Assembly (NCBI GenBank): GCA_033060915.1
Contig: CM065381.1
Coordinates: 8,810,001 to 8,874,000 of the forward strand
Source of the DNA: Euryodendron excelsum
Taxonomy: Eukaryota; Streptophyta; Magnoliopsida; Ericales; Pentaphylacaceae
DNA length: 64,000 nucleotides
Reading direction: 5' to 3'
In this document: positions 25,239-36,419 of the stretch, in pieces
Layout: every line of letters begins with the position of its first letter
How positions within the stretch are numbered: the stretch's first letter is position 1
Notes under the pieces: generated by a model
The model's database searches: none
Told to the model about the DNA's origin: nothing
What the model saw: only the letters and a program-made list of their open reading frames with translations
Program-made: the position numbers and the translations under genes

Positions 25239-28200
25239 GGGGGGGAGAGAGAGAGAGATAGAGAGAGTATAAATGCACTACTGCAAACCTGTTAGTGAGC
25301 CTGAATGCTGCAAGTACTGCCTTAGCTGAATAACAACAGGTTCACCCTTTTTTCTCCTGTCTCTCTCCTGGAGCTCTTCTTCAGAAACAACAGCTTGACG
25401 CTTCCCCAAAGCTATATGAAAAGATTTTAGAAAGGAAAAAAAATAAGAAAACAGTATTCATGCTCACTTTGTTCCCCCTTTTTATGACAAAACCTGTTTG
25501 GCTATTTTGCGTGACTGGAAAAAGTTTGGCACAAAATCATATATAACTAGATGGCTTACGATTGAGGTAAGTTAGGAAAGTTGTGAAAAGGATGTTGAAT
25601 AAAACAGTATATCCGAGCAAAGCACCAACACCAATCCAATACCAATAACTCTGTGGAAACAGACTGCGTGCTTTCAGCAATGCCTCGCCTAATGACAGAT
25701 TATCCTGGTTTCCAGCTCTCTGCATGAAAAACAGATGAAGAAAGAACTAAATGAATAAACAGAGGGAGACCAACGATCTCCAGTAATGTTAGCATAAATT
25801 GAAATGGTTCTTATATGCACACTTAAGACTACAACCCCAAGCTTCGATCCTGGCTTCGATAGTCACCGGATAATTGGTCTAAAAGACATGCATGAGTGGC
25901 TTAAAGTTCTATAAGCCCCAAAAATTCTTGGTGCATTGCATCAACCCCCTTTAGAAGTATGGAAATTTGGTAACTTTAGAAAATGTAACTTTCTTACAGT
26001 TTTTTGTATGTGTTGCAAGAGACAGAGAAATGAGAGAAACTTACCACTCCAAGATGATAACATGAAGGTCGTATCGTTATACAGTCAGATACCAGGTTAA
26101 AAATTCAGCCTAAAGATATCCAGATTAGCAATCAGATTGCAATTTGTTTAGTTGGCATAGTTGACAGAACCCTCTTTAGACATTGCTCTTCTAACCAATT
26201 GTAAAACACTTGACAAACTAGATTGAACCCTGATTTCAAATATGCCTAGCAGCAATACATCTCAGTTTCAGCAAAAATCTTTATAGTAACCATCAAGAAA
26301 GACACTGCACATTATGTTAATACTATGCTAAATTAAGAGTAAAAGTTCATACTTTCCCAATAAATGTAGAGTAAAACTGGATAGCTGATTTTATAAACAT
26401 ATCACCTTGTCCCAAGAATGCCCAAGAAATTCATTCACAGAGGCTGCATTTTGAGCATACATTAAAGGAGAAATCCAAAAGCCCCAGATCCAACAACTTG
26501 AGATACTATCTGTCACATTGAAGAAAAATGGATAAGCATATGATTTCAGAGCTGAAACATAATAAAATGAGACAAATATCAACTTACCCCTCGAAATGAC
26601 ATATCCTCCCAGACCCATGACAACCAACATGGCGAAAGATCCAAATGTATTAGCAATTATCATAGTTCGACCCAAGGAGCCCATCACTCTAAAAAGAGCT
26701 AAAGACATTTGGTGCAGAAAGAAATATAACAGGAACTGGCGAAAGAATCTGCAGAGTGAAATATGAGAATTGCAATACTGTATCAAGTCAACACTCACGC
26801 AAAATTCCATCTAAGCACAAGTCGTACCGAATGACGTTAGGATCAAATCCGATCACATAATATGTAACTGCCACCCAGAAACCGGACTCTATAACTGAAG
26901 TTGGGATGCTCAAGAGCCAAGAAGGAAATGTATAAGCCCAGCATGGGTAGAGGTGCAAGTCCCTATGCTTGTAAAGCACTGGAAGCTTTGCCACCAACAT
27001 CGAGACCTCCGTAAAGCCATTAAAGAGAATAATAACCATAGCAAAGTACAGCGCCCCGAGATACAGACCCCCATCATCAATTGTATTATGATGCATTCTT
27101 GTTCGGAAAAAAACACTCATCGTGATCAAAGCAACAAAAAGAAGCTGCAAAATCGTAAATACTACTCATGAATCATAATCAGCCTAGAACTGCATGACTG
27201 GCATACAACCAAAACAGCAAAACCAGACGAAAATATGTCATAAATCAGTGAATAGTAATTAATATTGTTTTGGTGTTCAGGAAGTTAGTTTAGATTCATT
27301 TGATGTATCGTCTAAAATCTGCTTTAAAGCTTTAAGAGATACAACAACATTACCTGAATGAATTTAAAAACATAGATAAATGAATTCCGTTTCATCAGTA
27401 GCAACTGCCAGCTAAAGTTGGTCTTGAGAAGTTCTCTCCTACTCACACCATAACGAGAAGTAGCCAAGGCTGCTGGATGATTATAACGTCTGTCAAATGG
27501 AACATTCATTTCCTCAGACAAATTCCTCCCAGCACGATATGCACGAAAAGCTTCAGCAAACTTCACCACAGGTATGTAACGATAAGGGCAGTCAGGAGCA
27601 GCCCAATACTGCTCTTGGTCCTTCTTTGACACAACCTGTGTAGTAGAAATTTAATAAAATAAGATACAATAGAAGAGCTGTAATTCACATCCCAAGATCT
27701 CCACTACTTACTTCTTGAAGAAAGTCTGCCACATTCTTCCGCTCAGGGCAATTAAATCCCATGTATGCAAAAAAGTCAAGAGCAGTATGACGAGGCCCCT
27801 GGTAAACAATTTGACCCTCACACAAGAGTATAATGTCATCAAACAACTCGTAAGTCTCGGGAGCAGGTTGAAGCAGAGAAATCATTGTGGTTCCATCAAG
27901 TGCTCGAGTTGAATGCTTAAGATACTTGATAATTTGATAAGTAGTTGAACTATCAAGCCCAGTTGATATTTCATCCATAAACAACACTCTAGATGGACCC
28001 ACTAATAATTCACCTAACAAACATATCTGCCATGTCAGCACAAGTAAACACATCTAGCTTCTAGTGTCCAAGAAACATAAAAGCACAAGCATATACCTGT
28101 AGTAAGCCGCTTCTTCTGGCCCCCGGAGATTCCCTTAAGCATTTCATCTCCCACCAGTGTGTCCGCACAAATGTCCAACCCTAAAATCTTTGACAGAATA

Positions 28201-31200
28201 GATTTGAGTACTGCAGGAGAATTTTAAGAATAAGTGTTGAAATGACTTGATATATAGTGAATTTTGTGGAATGACTTTACTTTCTAGGGAGCATTTTTTT
28301 CCCTTTCAAATCAGTTTTCATGCATACAATATGGCAACTTTCGTGTTGAATTGGACATACTTTCTGTCTTGTCCAACTGACTTGAACCAAATCTTTTTGT
28401 ACTCTTTGGAAACAAAAATTTGCTAGGCATTTAAAAATGTTTGAGTTGTTTCTTGTTATTTCCTAAACATTGGAGCAAGAGAGTATATTCTAGCCTTTCT
28501 AGGCCAAACCTCAAATATCTTGAGGTCATGGTAGAAAATTCAATAAAATCCCCAAGTCTGACTTGGAAAGCCAAATGGTGAAAAGAGTTCTCTGACAAGC
28601 AGAGAATGAAGAAATCTGTGAAGAACTTCAAGGAAACACAACTCGTGTTGTTGTCAATGGTTCCTTTACAAATCCAAAGCAGTCCCACACCATCCATAAC
28701 CAGATAAGTTTGTTATTCTTAATAGTAACAAACATCTGCACAACTTCTACACACCTATAATACTCCTCACATGCCATTATCTTACCAACAAGGCAACCAA
28801 GAAAGTCAATGAAATAACACAATACCTTATGTAAGACATAAAACCAAATTAAAGCTAAACTTATTGATTATGATAGAAGCACTATTTTTTTTTTTTACAA
28901 GGACTTCACTCTTTATGACGTAAATTAGTGAAAATATGCAAGTTCAGAAAAATTTAAGAACAGGTCGGCTAGCAACAGAAATACTATATGCATCCAACAG
29001 TAACCAGAATCTAGAAAATACCTTCAAAATGTACTCCACAACAAGGCTTGTGTCTTGGCCTCCCAAAGCTAATGCCTTAGCGAAAAACAGAAAAAGAAAA
29101 AAGAAATTATCGCAGTATAAAGTAATAATCAACTCAAAAGCAATAACATCTTGGGGCAAGAAGAGGAATTTCACTTATAAGCATTAAATGTACCTTCATG
29201 AGTATATCAAGATCTTCATGAGGTTTTATTCCTGCAATCTTCTCTCTTCGTGAAAGTTCCAGAAGCATATCTGTTGTAGATATTCATAGTTCAGGAACTA
29301 GGTGACTTCCATATGCACTAGCACATACACCCACAATCTTACAGAGCTTACCATATTTAAATCCAACACCCTGACAACGAGCTGAGAAGTCAAGAGTCTC
29401 CCTTACTGTCATCTCCGCCACATGCCAATCTTGTTGATTGACATAAGCAGATGTCCTCTGAGGAACAAACTCATTTAAACTATGTCCATTGTATGTAACT
29501 CTCCCTGACATCTTCAAAGTAATCAAAGTATTAAAGTTCAATTAGCAGAGAACAGACCTCATGAGGCATGCTTTCAGGGGCAGAGCTAGGTTTGTTTACT
29601 GGTGGGGGCTAAAGTAAAATCATAGCAATAAAGGTGGATAAAGCAATATCCATGTTACATAAATATGCCAATCTAATAGGTAAAGTATTGCATAACAGGA
29701 GATATCCATACACCACATGGGAGATTATGCAGAAGTCTGCCAGTCAACTTCTGGCCCAGATTCAATCAAACTAACACACAAATTTTTACTTCTCCTAAAA
29801 TTTCATTTTTTTTCTTCTAATTACACTATACTTCATTTCAATCTGTCCTCACAGTCTCCCATAACTCCCCCTTCTCCAGCCAAGGAGAGAGAAGAAAAGA
29901 AAAAATGAACAAATAAAGAAATTGAACCTCATTTCTACTCATAAAGACATAACAAACTTTAGTCTTCTTTAATACACCCGTCACCTAGCAGTTGGAGTTT
30001 TAGATCCTTCTATCAGTGCATTGGCAAAGAGTCATAGACACAGCTCACTTCACCGTGTATAAACTATTGCACTATGACTCACATGCTAGAATCAATTTTG
30101 GGGGGGCCACACCACAGGGTATAATATAGATCTAACATCTTATACATGGAATACTATTTTCGTGTTAAAGGAAATTCTGAAGAATTTTTTTTTTTGGGGG
30201 GGGGGGGCGGGGGCATGCATAGCCACTGCCGGCCCCCATGCGCCACCAATGCATAGATTAACTATCAGAATTATCCAGTGCACTTTAACTCAATAATTAC
30301 CTTAATTGACATACTCTGTCAAAAGAAAAAAGAAGGACCAAGAGTGAAGGAAGAAAATGAAATGAACCTGAATTCAGAATCCATAAATAGCTTAAAATCC
30401 CTCAAACCAAATTGAACTCTCATATCTTTCTTTTTTTTTTTGGATAAGTTAAACGCAATTCAACTCTCATAACTAAATGAAAGGAGCTAACAAAGGATGT
30501 GAAATAAACCAGTATATGGCAGAGCAGCATGAAAATACATCCTCAGTGTTTCATAATAATATCCACCAGCATTTTATTACCAATGTCATTCTGTCTACTC
30601 AACTAAGTTGAAAAGAAGGATAAGAAATGAAAAAAGAAAAAAAGAGTTCCTTGTTAATCAAAGCATCACCAAATCCTGGGAAATAGTTTATATTTAGAAA
30701 ATATTCATGGGGAATTTTTCTATGCTAGTGGCCCTAAGCATGACCATAAGAATAAAAGCATAGTGTGTCAATTGCCATGCAAGACAAACAGAATTTTTAT
30801 ACCTGCAAATCCGGTCCCAGGCGACCAGCGAGAGCCAGTAGCAATGTTGTTTTTCCAGAGCTTGGAGGACCCAAAAGCAGAGTTAATCTAGAAAAAACGT
30901 GATACCTCATCAAAACTTGACCAAATAGTCACCAATTACAGTTGAAATTCTAAATTATATATGCACCTGGAAGGTCTAATAATCCCACTAATATCATCTA
31001 AAATTGTCAACTTTCTTCTCCTGCCTGGATATATCCTCAACTGCCTTAAGAAAGCCTAGATGAAAATTAACAAATGAACAAATAATTAGACAATTATGAA
31101 CGACAACACTTATGCCAATGAGTAAATTTTAAACTTTACCTCAGTCATATTGAAAATAAAATTCGGAATAGTGGGCAGTGCTCTGCTTCCAACATGGACA

Positions 31201-32164
31201 AAAGACTCCACAGTTAGATGCTGAAATCGAACCTCAATCTTTGGGAATTCCAGATCTACTCTGCAATGCCATACATGAGAAAACTAATAAACCAGCCCTT
31301 TCGAATTCCCTATCATTTGATCAAGCTATTGTAATTACATCCAGGAAAAGAATAAATATAGCTAGTGAATTGCACAGTTTGGAAAGAAAGAACAGCCACG
31401 TATAATTCAGTGTTCTAAGTAAACTAAGATGCCTAAAATTTTCATTTTTTAGAAGATAGTTATTGCCTCATTATTGAAATCATCGATGTAAAAATAGCAT
31501 AAAAATGCATGCTTCTTTCAAAGCAATAGAAAACACTACATTCGAAAAACAAATTAAAGACAAAAAAAAAAAAACAAAATGTTCCATCAGGTCAATTTAG
31601 AAGTTGAGGTAGAGTAAAAAAAATTATCATGACATTTCTTCATTTTTTGTTCAAAAATGAAAATTATCTACTGAACTGAGCTTGATCCAAATGCTTAGCT
31701 TAGTTGAAGCGAGGTTTCTTCAACTTCTTACTTGATCCAAATAACAGTTTGTTTTCCTTTCCTCAACTTTCCCGGGAACCAAACAAACAGAAAGTAAATT
31801 AAAAAAAAAAAAAAACCTGACACAACAACAACTACTACTCGCTTTCAATCAATCATAAGTCAAGTAATGAAGGAAATTTGAAGAGTTACGCGTCAAAACG
31901 TCGCCGCATCCGATCGAAGAACTTCTCAGAATCATCCTCGACGGAATTCACCAGACGATCCAACACAACCTTCCGCTCCTGAACTTCAAGCTTCTCAACA
32001 TCGATCTCTTTCGAGTCTCCAACAATGTTCCTGAAAATGCCCCTCCGAACTCGGTTGTAGGTCGGCAGCCTCTCCAGCGCCGCCCACCGGAGAGCCTCCT
32101 CGTCGTCTCCGTCTTCCCTGAACGACGCCGACCTCACAGCGAGGTTCTCCGCAGAGTTCCACAT
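20158..32164 (-). CDS. ABCG32: ABCG32/PEC1-type full-size PDR ABC transporter, 24 exons, complete
   Basis: Plasma-membrane exporter; in Arabidopsis ABCG32/PEC1 is needed for cutin layer formation. Exons: 31890-32164, 31140-31260, 30967-31055, 30803-30887, 29352-29511, 29194-29270, 29022-29075, 28097-28187, 27712-28013, 27354-27635, 26828-27144, 26588-26748, 26406-26509, 25560-25719, 25289-25411, 25066-25157, 24645-24977, 24280-24570, 23427-23510, 23197-23330, 22876-23103, 21361-21532, 21005-21259, 20158-20430. Frames join throughout to 1420 residues, the length I recall for Arabidopsis ABCG32. Order is NBD1-TMD1-NBD2-TMD2. NBD1 has Walker [10 protein letters not shown] (168-176), signature GISGGQKKR (306) and Walker B LFMDE (328-332). 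NBD2 has GVSGAGKTT (863-871), the degenerate signature LSTEQRKR (970-977) usual in PDRs, and FMDEP (992-996). The start [15 protein letters not shown] and end SLNFQKR fit ABCG32 rather than other PDRs. No lesion was seen. Confidence 0.95.
21533..22875 (-). other. Large ABCG32 intron with dispersed repeat
   Basis: The 1.34-kb intron between exons 21 and 22 contains, at about 21960-22250, GTGTCC/GACACC-rich sequence (for example GTGTCGAGTATCCGACAC) that resembles the repeat at 42270-42700. No extra exon is needed: frame continues K-R-E-T-Q across it. Confidence 0.5.
25206..25260 (+). repeat. T12-G28-(GA)n composite homopolymer tract in ABCG32 intron
   Basis: Twelve T (25206-25217) are followed by 28 uninterrupted G (25218-25245) and then a GA run. 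It lies in the intron between ABCG32 exons 15 and 16, so the transcript carries a C28 run. A G run this long can form G-quadruplex and is prone to sequencing and assembly length error. Confidence 0.95.
30188..30212 (+). repeat. T-run/G-run tract in ABCG32 intron
   Basis: A second T-run to G-run junction, interrupted by one C, lies in the 1.3-kb intron between ABCG32 exons 4 and 5 (29512-30802). The rest of this intron is AT-rich with no exon-like sequence. Confidence 0.85.
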
Positions 32165-32403
32165 CGCCGATTAACGTCCCAAAACAACCCTAGGTTCGAA
32201 ATGAGCCTGGAATTGGTAAAGATAACACAAAGATAAGGATCGGAAGCGAGGATTGGGGACTCTTGAAGTGTGGTTGGGATGGTTCATTGAAGTTATGTAC
32301 GACTACTACTTAGTATGATCAGAGTGGTAGTTGAGCTCTGCATTTATGGTTCTCCTGCTCTCTCTCCCTCTCTCTCCTCTCTCTCTAGAAGCGATTACTT
32401 TCT

Positions 32404-32416
32404 CTCTGTATATAGC
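32404..32416 (-). promoter_or_regulatory. Candidate TATA box of ABCG32
   Basis: On the minus strand GCTATATACAG lies about 240 bases upstream of the ABCG32 ATG and is followed by a CT/GA-rich tract (32350-32395 region), typical of plant leaders. Position and context fit a core promoter, but no transcript start can be seen from sequence alone. Confidence 0.4.
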
Positions 32417-32419
32417 TGT

Positions 32420-33455
32420 CCCTATAATTCAGTAGTACGCACAGAGATTACAGAGGCATTAAATGTCCTGGGAAAGACAGAAATAGCGGGGGCAAGGAAA
32501 GATGGAGAGAGAGATTTTTGTAATTCATACTCGCTTGTATAATAGCACAATTAAACTCGCTCTGTATGTATGACAACTGTAACAGTGAAGGTATTTCCAG
32601 CAATTGAGATAGTTTGTGGTTGTTTGTTTGTGGAAGAGAGTTTGGGCTTGCTCTGTAGACGCTCGAGTAGGTTTTTGAGTTTGTGGTTGTTTGAATTGTA
32701 ACGGTTGAGAAACAGTGGTCTACTTGTTCCTTTGCACTGTTTTGAGGATTGACGGTTAGAAATGGCCGAGTTGAGATTTGGATTATTTGGGAAAGATTCC
32801 AAAGCTAAGGTAAGAAAGTTACCCAAACAGCATATCATATTGGCATTGTTTTCATTTTTTGTTTCATTTTTTGTTTTCGTTTTTCATACATTTGGAAACA
32901 AAAATAATAAAAAGTTTGAAAATATTATCGCGTCATGTTATCATTTTCATATAAAAAAATAATTTTCAGAATTCACAAAACAATTTTGTAAAAATTGAAG
33001 TATTTTCAAAAAACTTTGTCAAAATTAATTTTCAATATAGCATGTCAAACAAAATTTTCATATCAGTTTTTGTTTTTCTGTTTTTCAAAACATAAGATAC
33101 TTGTAAGTACTAAACCAGATGCACAAATCCTAACAATGTTTTGAAAACGCAGATTTTTCATTAAATGAAGTGAAGTTGTTCTAATCCTATTTATTTTGAA
33201 ATTCTTGACGGATAATTTTGAAAACGCTAAATTTTCAATATTGTATTTTTGTTGATTTTAACATAATTGTATAGAATTTCAACCAAAATTTAATCGATCT
33301 AAATTCAACTTTTCACTAACTTTCATGTAAATTATTGCATTTTAAAACCATGTACTCAAAAAACACATTAATTAGGAAAGAAATCCAAATACCATCTATG
33401 TCACAAGGTGGGGTAGGGGTAGGGCCATTATATTTCTTAATTAGCGAGGTTTTGA
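32420..33455. other. Intergenic upstream of ABCG32
   Basis: No gene recognised. The stretch is AT-rich; 32820-33070 is dense in TTTTCA/TTTTCG imperfect repeats of the kind found in degraded foldback elements. Confidence 0.4.
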
Positions 33456-33458
33456 AGC

Positions 33459-33630
33459 TTTTTTTTTTCTAATTGTGTATCTGGACTAGCTTGCACGTAC
33501 CTCGACTAATATTGAGATTTGTGTAATCCTCTCATCTCATACAAACTGAGTAATTACTAGGCCAAAAGCCTTTTAAGAACTCTTACGTATGGCAAGAGTT
33601 CAACCCTAATCTCCCTTTGAAATATTTAAA
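33459..33630 (-). mobile_element. SINE copy (minus orientation)
   Basis: Read on the minus strand this shares body sequence with the SINEs at 34987-36003 and 39965-40172: GGCTTTTGGCCTAGTAATTACTCAGTTT, a GAGGATTACACA block, an ATTAGTCGAGGT block, and a terminal A run (T run at 33459-33468 on plus). Head and target duplication are not resolved. Quoted units are consecutive short blocks of one alignment. Confidence 0.5.
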
Positions 33631-33639
33631 AAACTATAT

Positions 33640-34980
33640 TTGAAGTCTCAAATTAAGTGAGCTTTAAAACCATAAGTGGGGGGGGGGGGTCACACGGGGC
33701 CTTAAAATTCTTCCTTTTTGTTATTACTTTCTCTATATTGAATTTCATTTATATCATATCCATTTAATATGTGTTTGGCGAATTCTTGCCTTGAAATTAG
33801 AATTAAAACCACCTAAGTTAAAATTTTTAAACAAAAATCACATTTCATTAGTAACTGTGGTATGAGCTCTAATGCTGTGAATCATGCAAGCATGCATGAC
33901 TTACAAAAATAGTTTATTATAGTGTTTGGAATTCAAATTTATCAAGAGAAAAGCAAATAAAAAGGAAAAGATTAGAAAAAAGTGAACAAAAATTTTGTTA
34001 TCTTTTCTCTCATTTTTTTTATTTTTATTTTTTTCTTTTTTATCACCAAATTCTTGAGCTACACACGGCCTATGTGAAATGCAGTGAAGAAAAAATGTGA
34101 GATCTAATGTTTTAGCTGAAGTTTCAATAGATTGGCTATAACTTCTTTAAAAGAAAATTTTCCCCATTCATTTATGCATTGGTTGAGCACCGAGCTCAGT
34201 GAGCCCACCTCTTCAGTTATATTTCTTTTCCTTTTGGATTCTTATTAAACTTTTTGGCCACCATTGGTTTGTAAGATGAAGGATAAGAAATCTCAAGCCA
34301 ATCTCCAAGCTATAAATTGGAAAGTAGAAAGAAAGGGAAAAAAACGAAAGGAAAGGAAAGAGAAGGGGAGGGATAAGAAATATCCCTCTTCTTATTTGGA
34401 TAGATAATAATTAATCAAGAGAAATGGTCGGTGACAATTTTTTTCCCCTCTTTGGACAGCTAGTGATTACAAATAGAGGTTTAGCAGCGAAATAGGTAAT
34501 GTTTTCTTCCCCTCATATGTATCCAAATTAGAAGGGTGAAATGTATTATGTGTGTGTGCTACATTATACTTAATCACTTTCACTATCATTAATTTAGTAA
34601 TAGGTGGTTACAGAATTTAAAAAAGTATTTTAATTGTAGATATTACATAATTACTCTTACATGTGTTAATGTAGACTGGACAAACTTTATGTTGTAGGTC
34701 ATTTTTATCAACAAAAAAAATCTCACCAAAGTAAAAGTTTTGCCAAAGTGAAGATTTCACTAAAAAGATTTGCTTTACAATAATATAAATAGATGTAGTA
34801 TTGTTGTTGACTAATTAAATATTTTTCTTCTCAAAATTGAGGGTTATACTTGATTTTAAAAAAATAACTCACTAAGATGCACTTCACTGCTCGTTTGCTT
34901 TCTTCTAATTTTGAATAGAAAGAAAAGTAATGAGATTAGAGCATCTCTTCTCTAAACATAATGAATACTAGCCCTTTTCC
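33640..34980. other. AT-rich intergenic sequence
   Basis: No gene, structural RNA or bounded element could be supported. A G10 run lies at about 33679-33688. Purine-rich GAAAGG repeats occur at 34320-34380. Confidence 0.5.
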
Positions 34981-34986
34981 TTTTTC

Positions 34987-36003
34987 TTTTTTTTTTTTGG
35001 TGCTAATGGGGTGTTCGAACCAATTTGTGTACACCTCGACTAATTTCAAGACCTGTATAGTCTTTTTATCCCACACAAATTGAGTAATTACCAGGCCAAA
35101 GACTCTAAGGGTAGCCTCAAAGAATTTATAGCATTTAAGAGAATTCGAAACTGATACCTTGGAGATAGGGATGTAAATTTGGCCCATGGGCTACCCGAGC
35201 CTAGCTCGAGCCCACTAGGCCAAATCCCGACCCGAGCCTGACATGGGTTTAGCTCGGCCCAAGCCCGACCCCTTATGGGCGAGCCTGGGCCTTACCCTCG
35301 ATAACTCGAGCCAGCCCGTTGGCCCGCCCAAATTATAAATTTATAAGTAATAGTATATTTTTATATAATTAATAGTTTATATAGATTTATATTAATCAAC
35401 ACTTTATAAGTTTAATCGTTTAATCATTTATATTTTTGTATAATCTTTATAAGTTTGACTTACTCTCTAACTTAGTTGAATCATTATTGATTATTAATTA
35501 CTAATTAAAAATATATGTCTTATATATTCAATAGTTTATATAAGTTTACATTAATCGATACTTTATAGGTTGAATTATTTATATTTTTTTGTACGATTTT
35601 TATAAGTTGACTAATTTTCTAATTTAGTTTTAACCATTAATGATTACTATTTATTAATTACTAATTTATAACTTAATTGCTAGTTTCAAAAACTAAAATT
35701 TAAAAAAATGATCAAGCATGCCTAATAGCCCGTCAAGCTCGCCCAAAGGCTAGTTCAAAAACCCAAGTCTAAAGTCCGAGCTCGATCCCGCCCTTAGAGT
35801 TGTTGGCTAGGCTTTGGCGAGAGCCCGCTAAGCCTAACCCGAGGTAGGTGGGCCACGGGCCAGGCAGGCCAAACCAGCTCAATTGAAATGTCTACTTAGA
35901 GGGAGCAGACCTCCAAATCTCAAGTCTTAACTATTATACCAATCGACATGCCTACTTAGAAGGAACAAACTACTAAGTTTTAAGCCTTAATCATCATGCC
36001 AGC
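34987..36003 (-). mobile_element. SINE split by a nested element, duplicated head
   Basis: On the minus strand the SINE body and A-tail (34987-35165) and its tRNA-like head (35895-36003) are separated by the element at 35166-35894. Removing that insert joins CTCCCTCTAAG to the GTATCAGTTTCGAATTC B-box-like region, which parallels the uninterrupted copy at 39965-40172 (TTCCCTCTAAGGTCTCAAG). The head is present twice, 60 bases apart (CTTAGAGGGA at 35895, CTTAGAAGGA at 35955). Confidence 0.55.
35166..35894. mobile_element. Non-autonomous hAT-like element nested in a SINE
   Basis: Ends are TAGGGATGTAAATTTGG (left) and, on the minus strand, TAGACATTTCAATTGAG (right). Subterminal regions are rich in GGCCC/CGAGCC motifs (GCCCGAGCC-type), a hallmark of a common plant hAT MITE family. 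Flanks CTTGGAGA (35158-35165) and CTTAGAGG (35895-35902) match at six of eight bases, consistent with an aged 8-bp duplication. The AT-rich core has no transposase frame. Confidence 0.6.
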
Positions 36004-36227
36004 CTTTCGGATTTTAATACTAACTCTTTCCTTCTTATCCTTCACATCCCCCAAACACGATGGACGAGTGTCATCAACTTCAAGTTGGAAGGTCAATGTC
36101 AATGGACAACTAGGGTAGAGGCTAACCTTTCATTTGCTACTGTTTCAAGTGTCATCTCTACACGCCCACAAGGTTTTAAGGCATTTCCATGCTTAGTATG
36201 CATTTTAATTCATACATTAGGTTCGTG

Positions 36228-36413
36228 TGGTAGAACTTTCTAATTTTTTTTTTTTTTGAAGTTTATAAGTAAAAAAATTAATTTTTTTTAACTTTTTGCT
36301 TATATTTAGCTTATAAAAGCAAAAACAGTAAAAAAAAAACTAACTTTTTTTTACTTATAAGTTAAAAACGCAAAATTAAAAAAGTTAAAAAACAATTATA
36401 CTAAACGGCTCTA
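36228..36413. mobile_element. T/A-rich foldback MITE
   Basis: Inverted ends TTAGGTTCGTGTGGTAG and (minus strand) TTAGAGCCGTTTAGTA enclose a T-run left arm and A-run right arm with ACTTATAAGT near the right end. The same design occurs at 40477-40674 and 63779-63976. Target duplication could not be settled. Confidence 0.5.
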
Positions 36414-36419
36414 AGGTTA

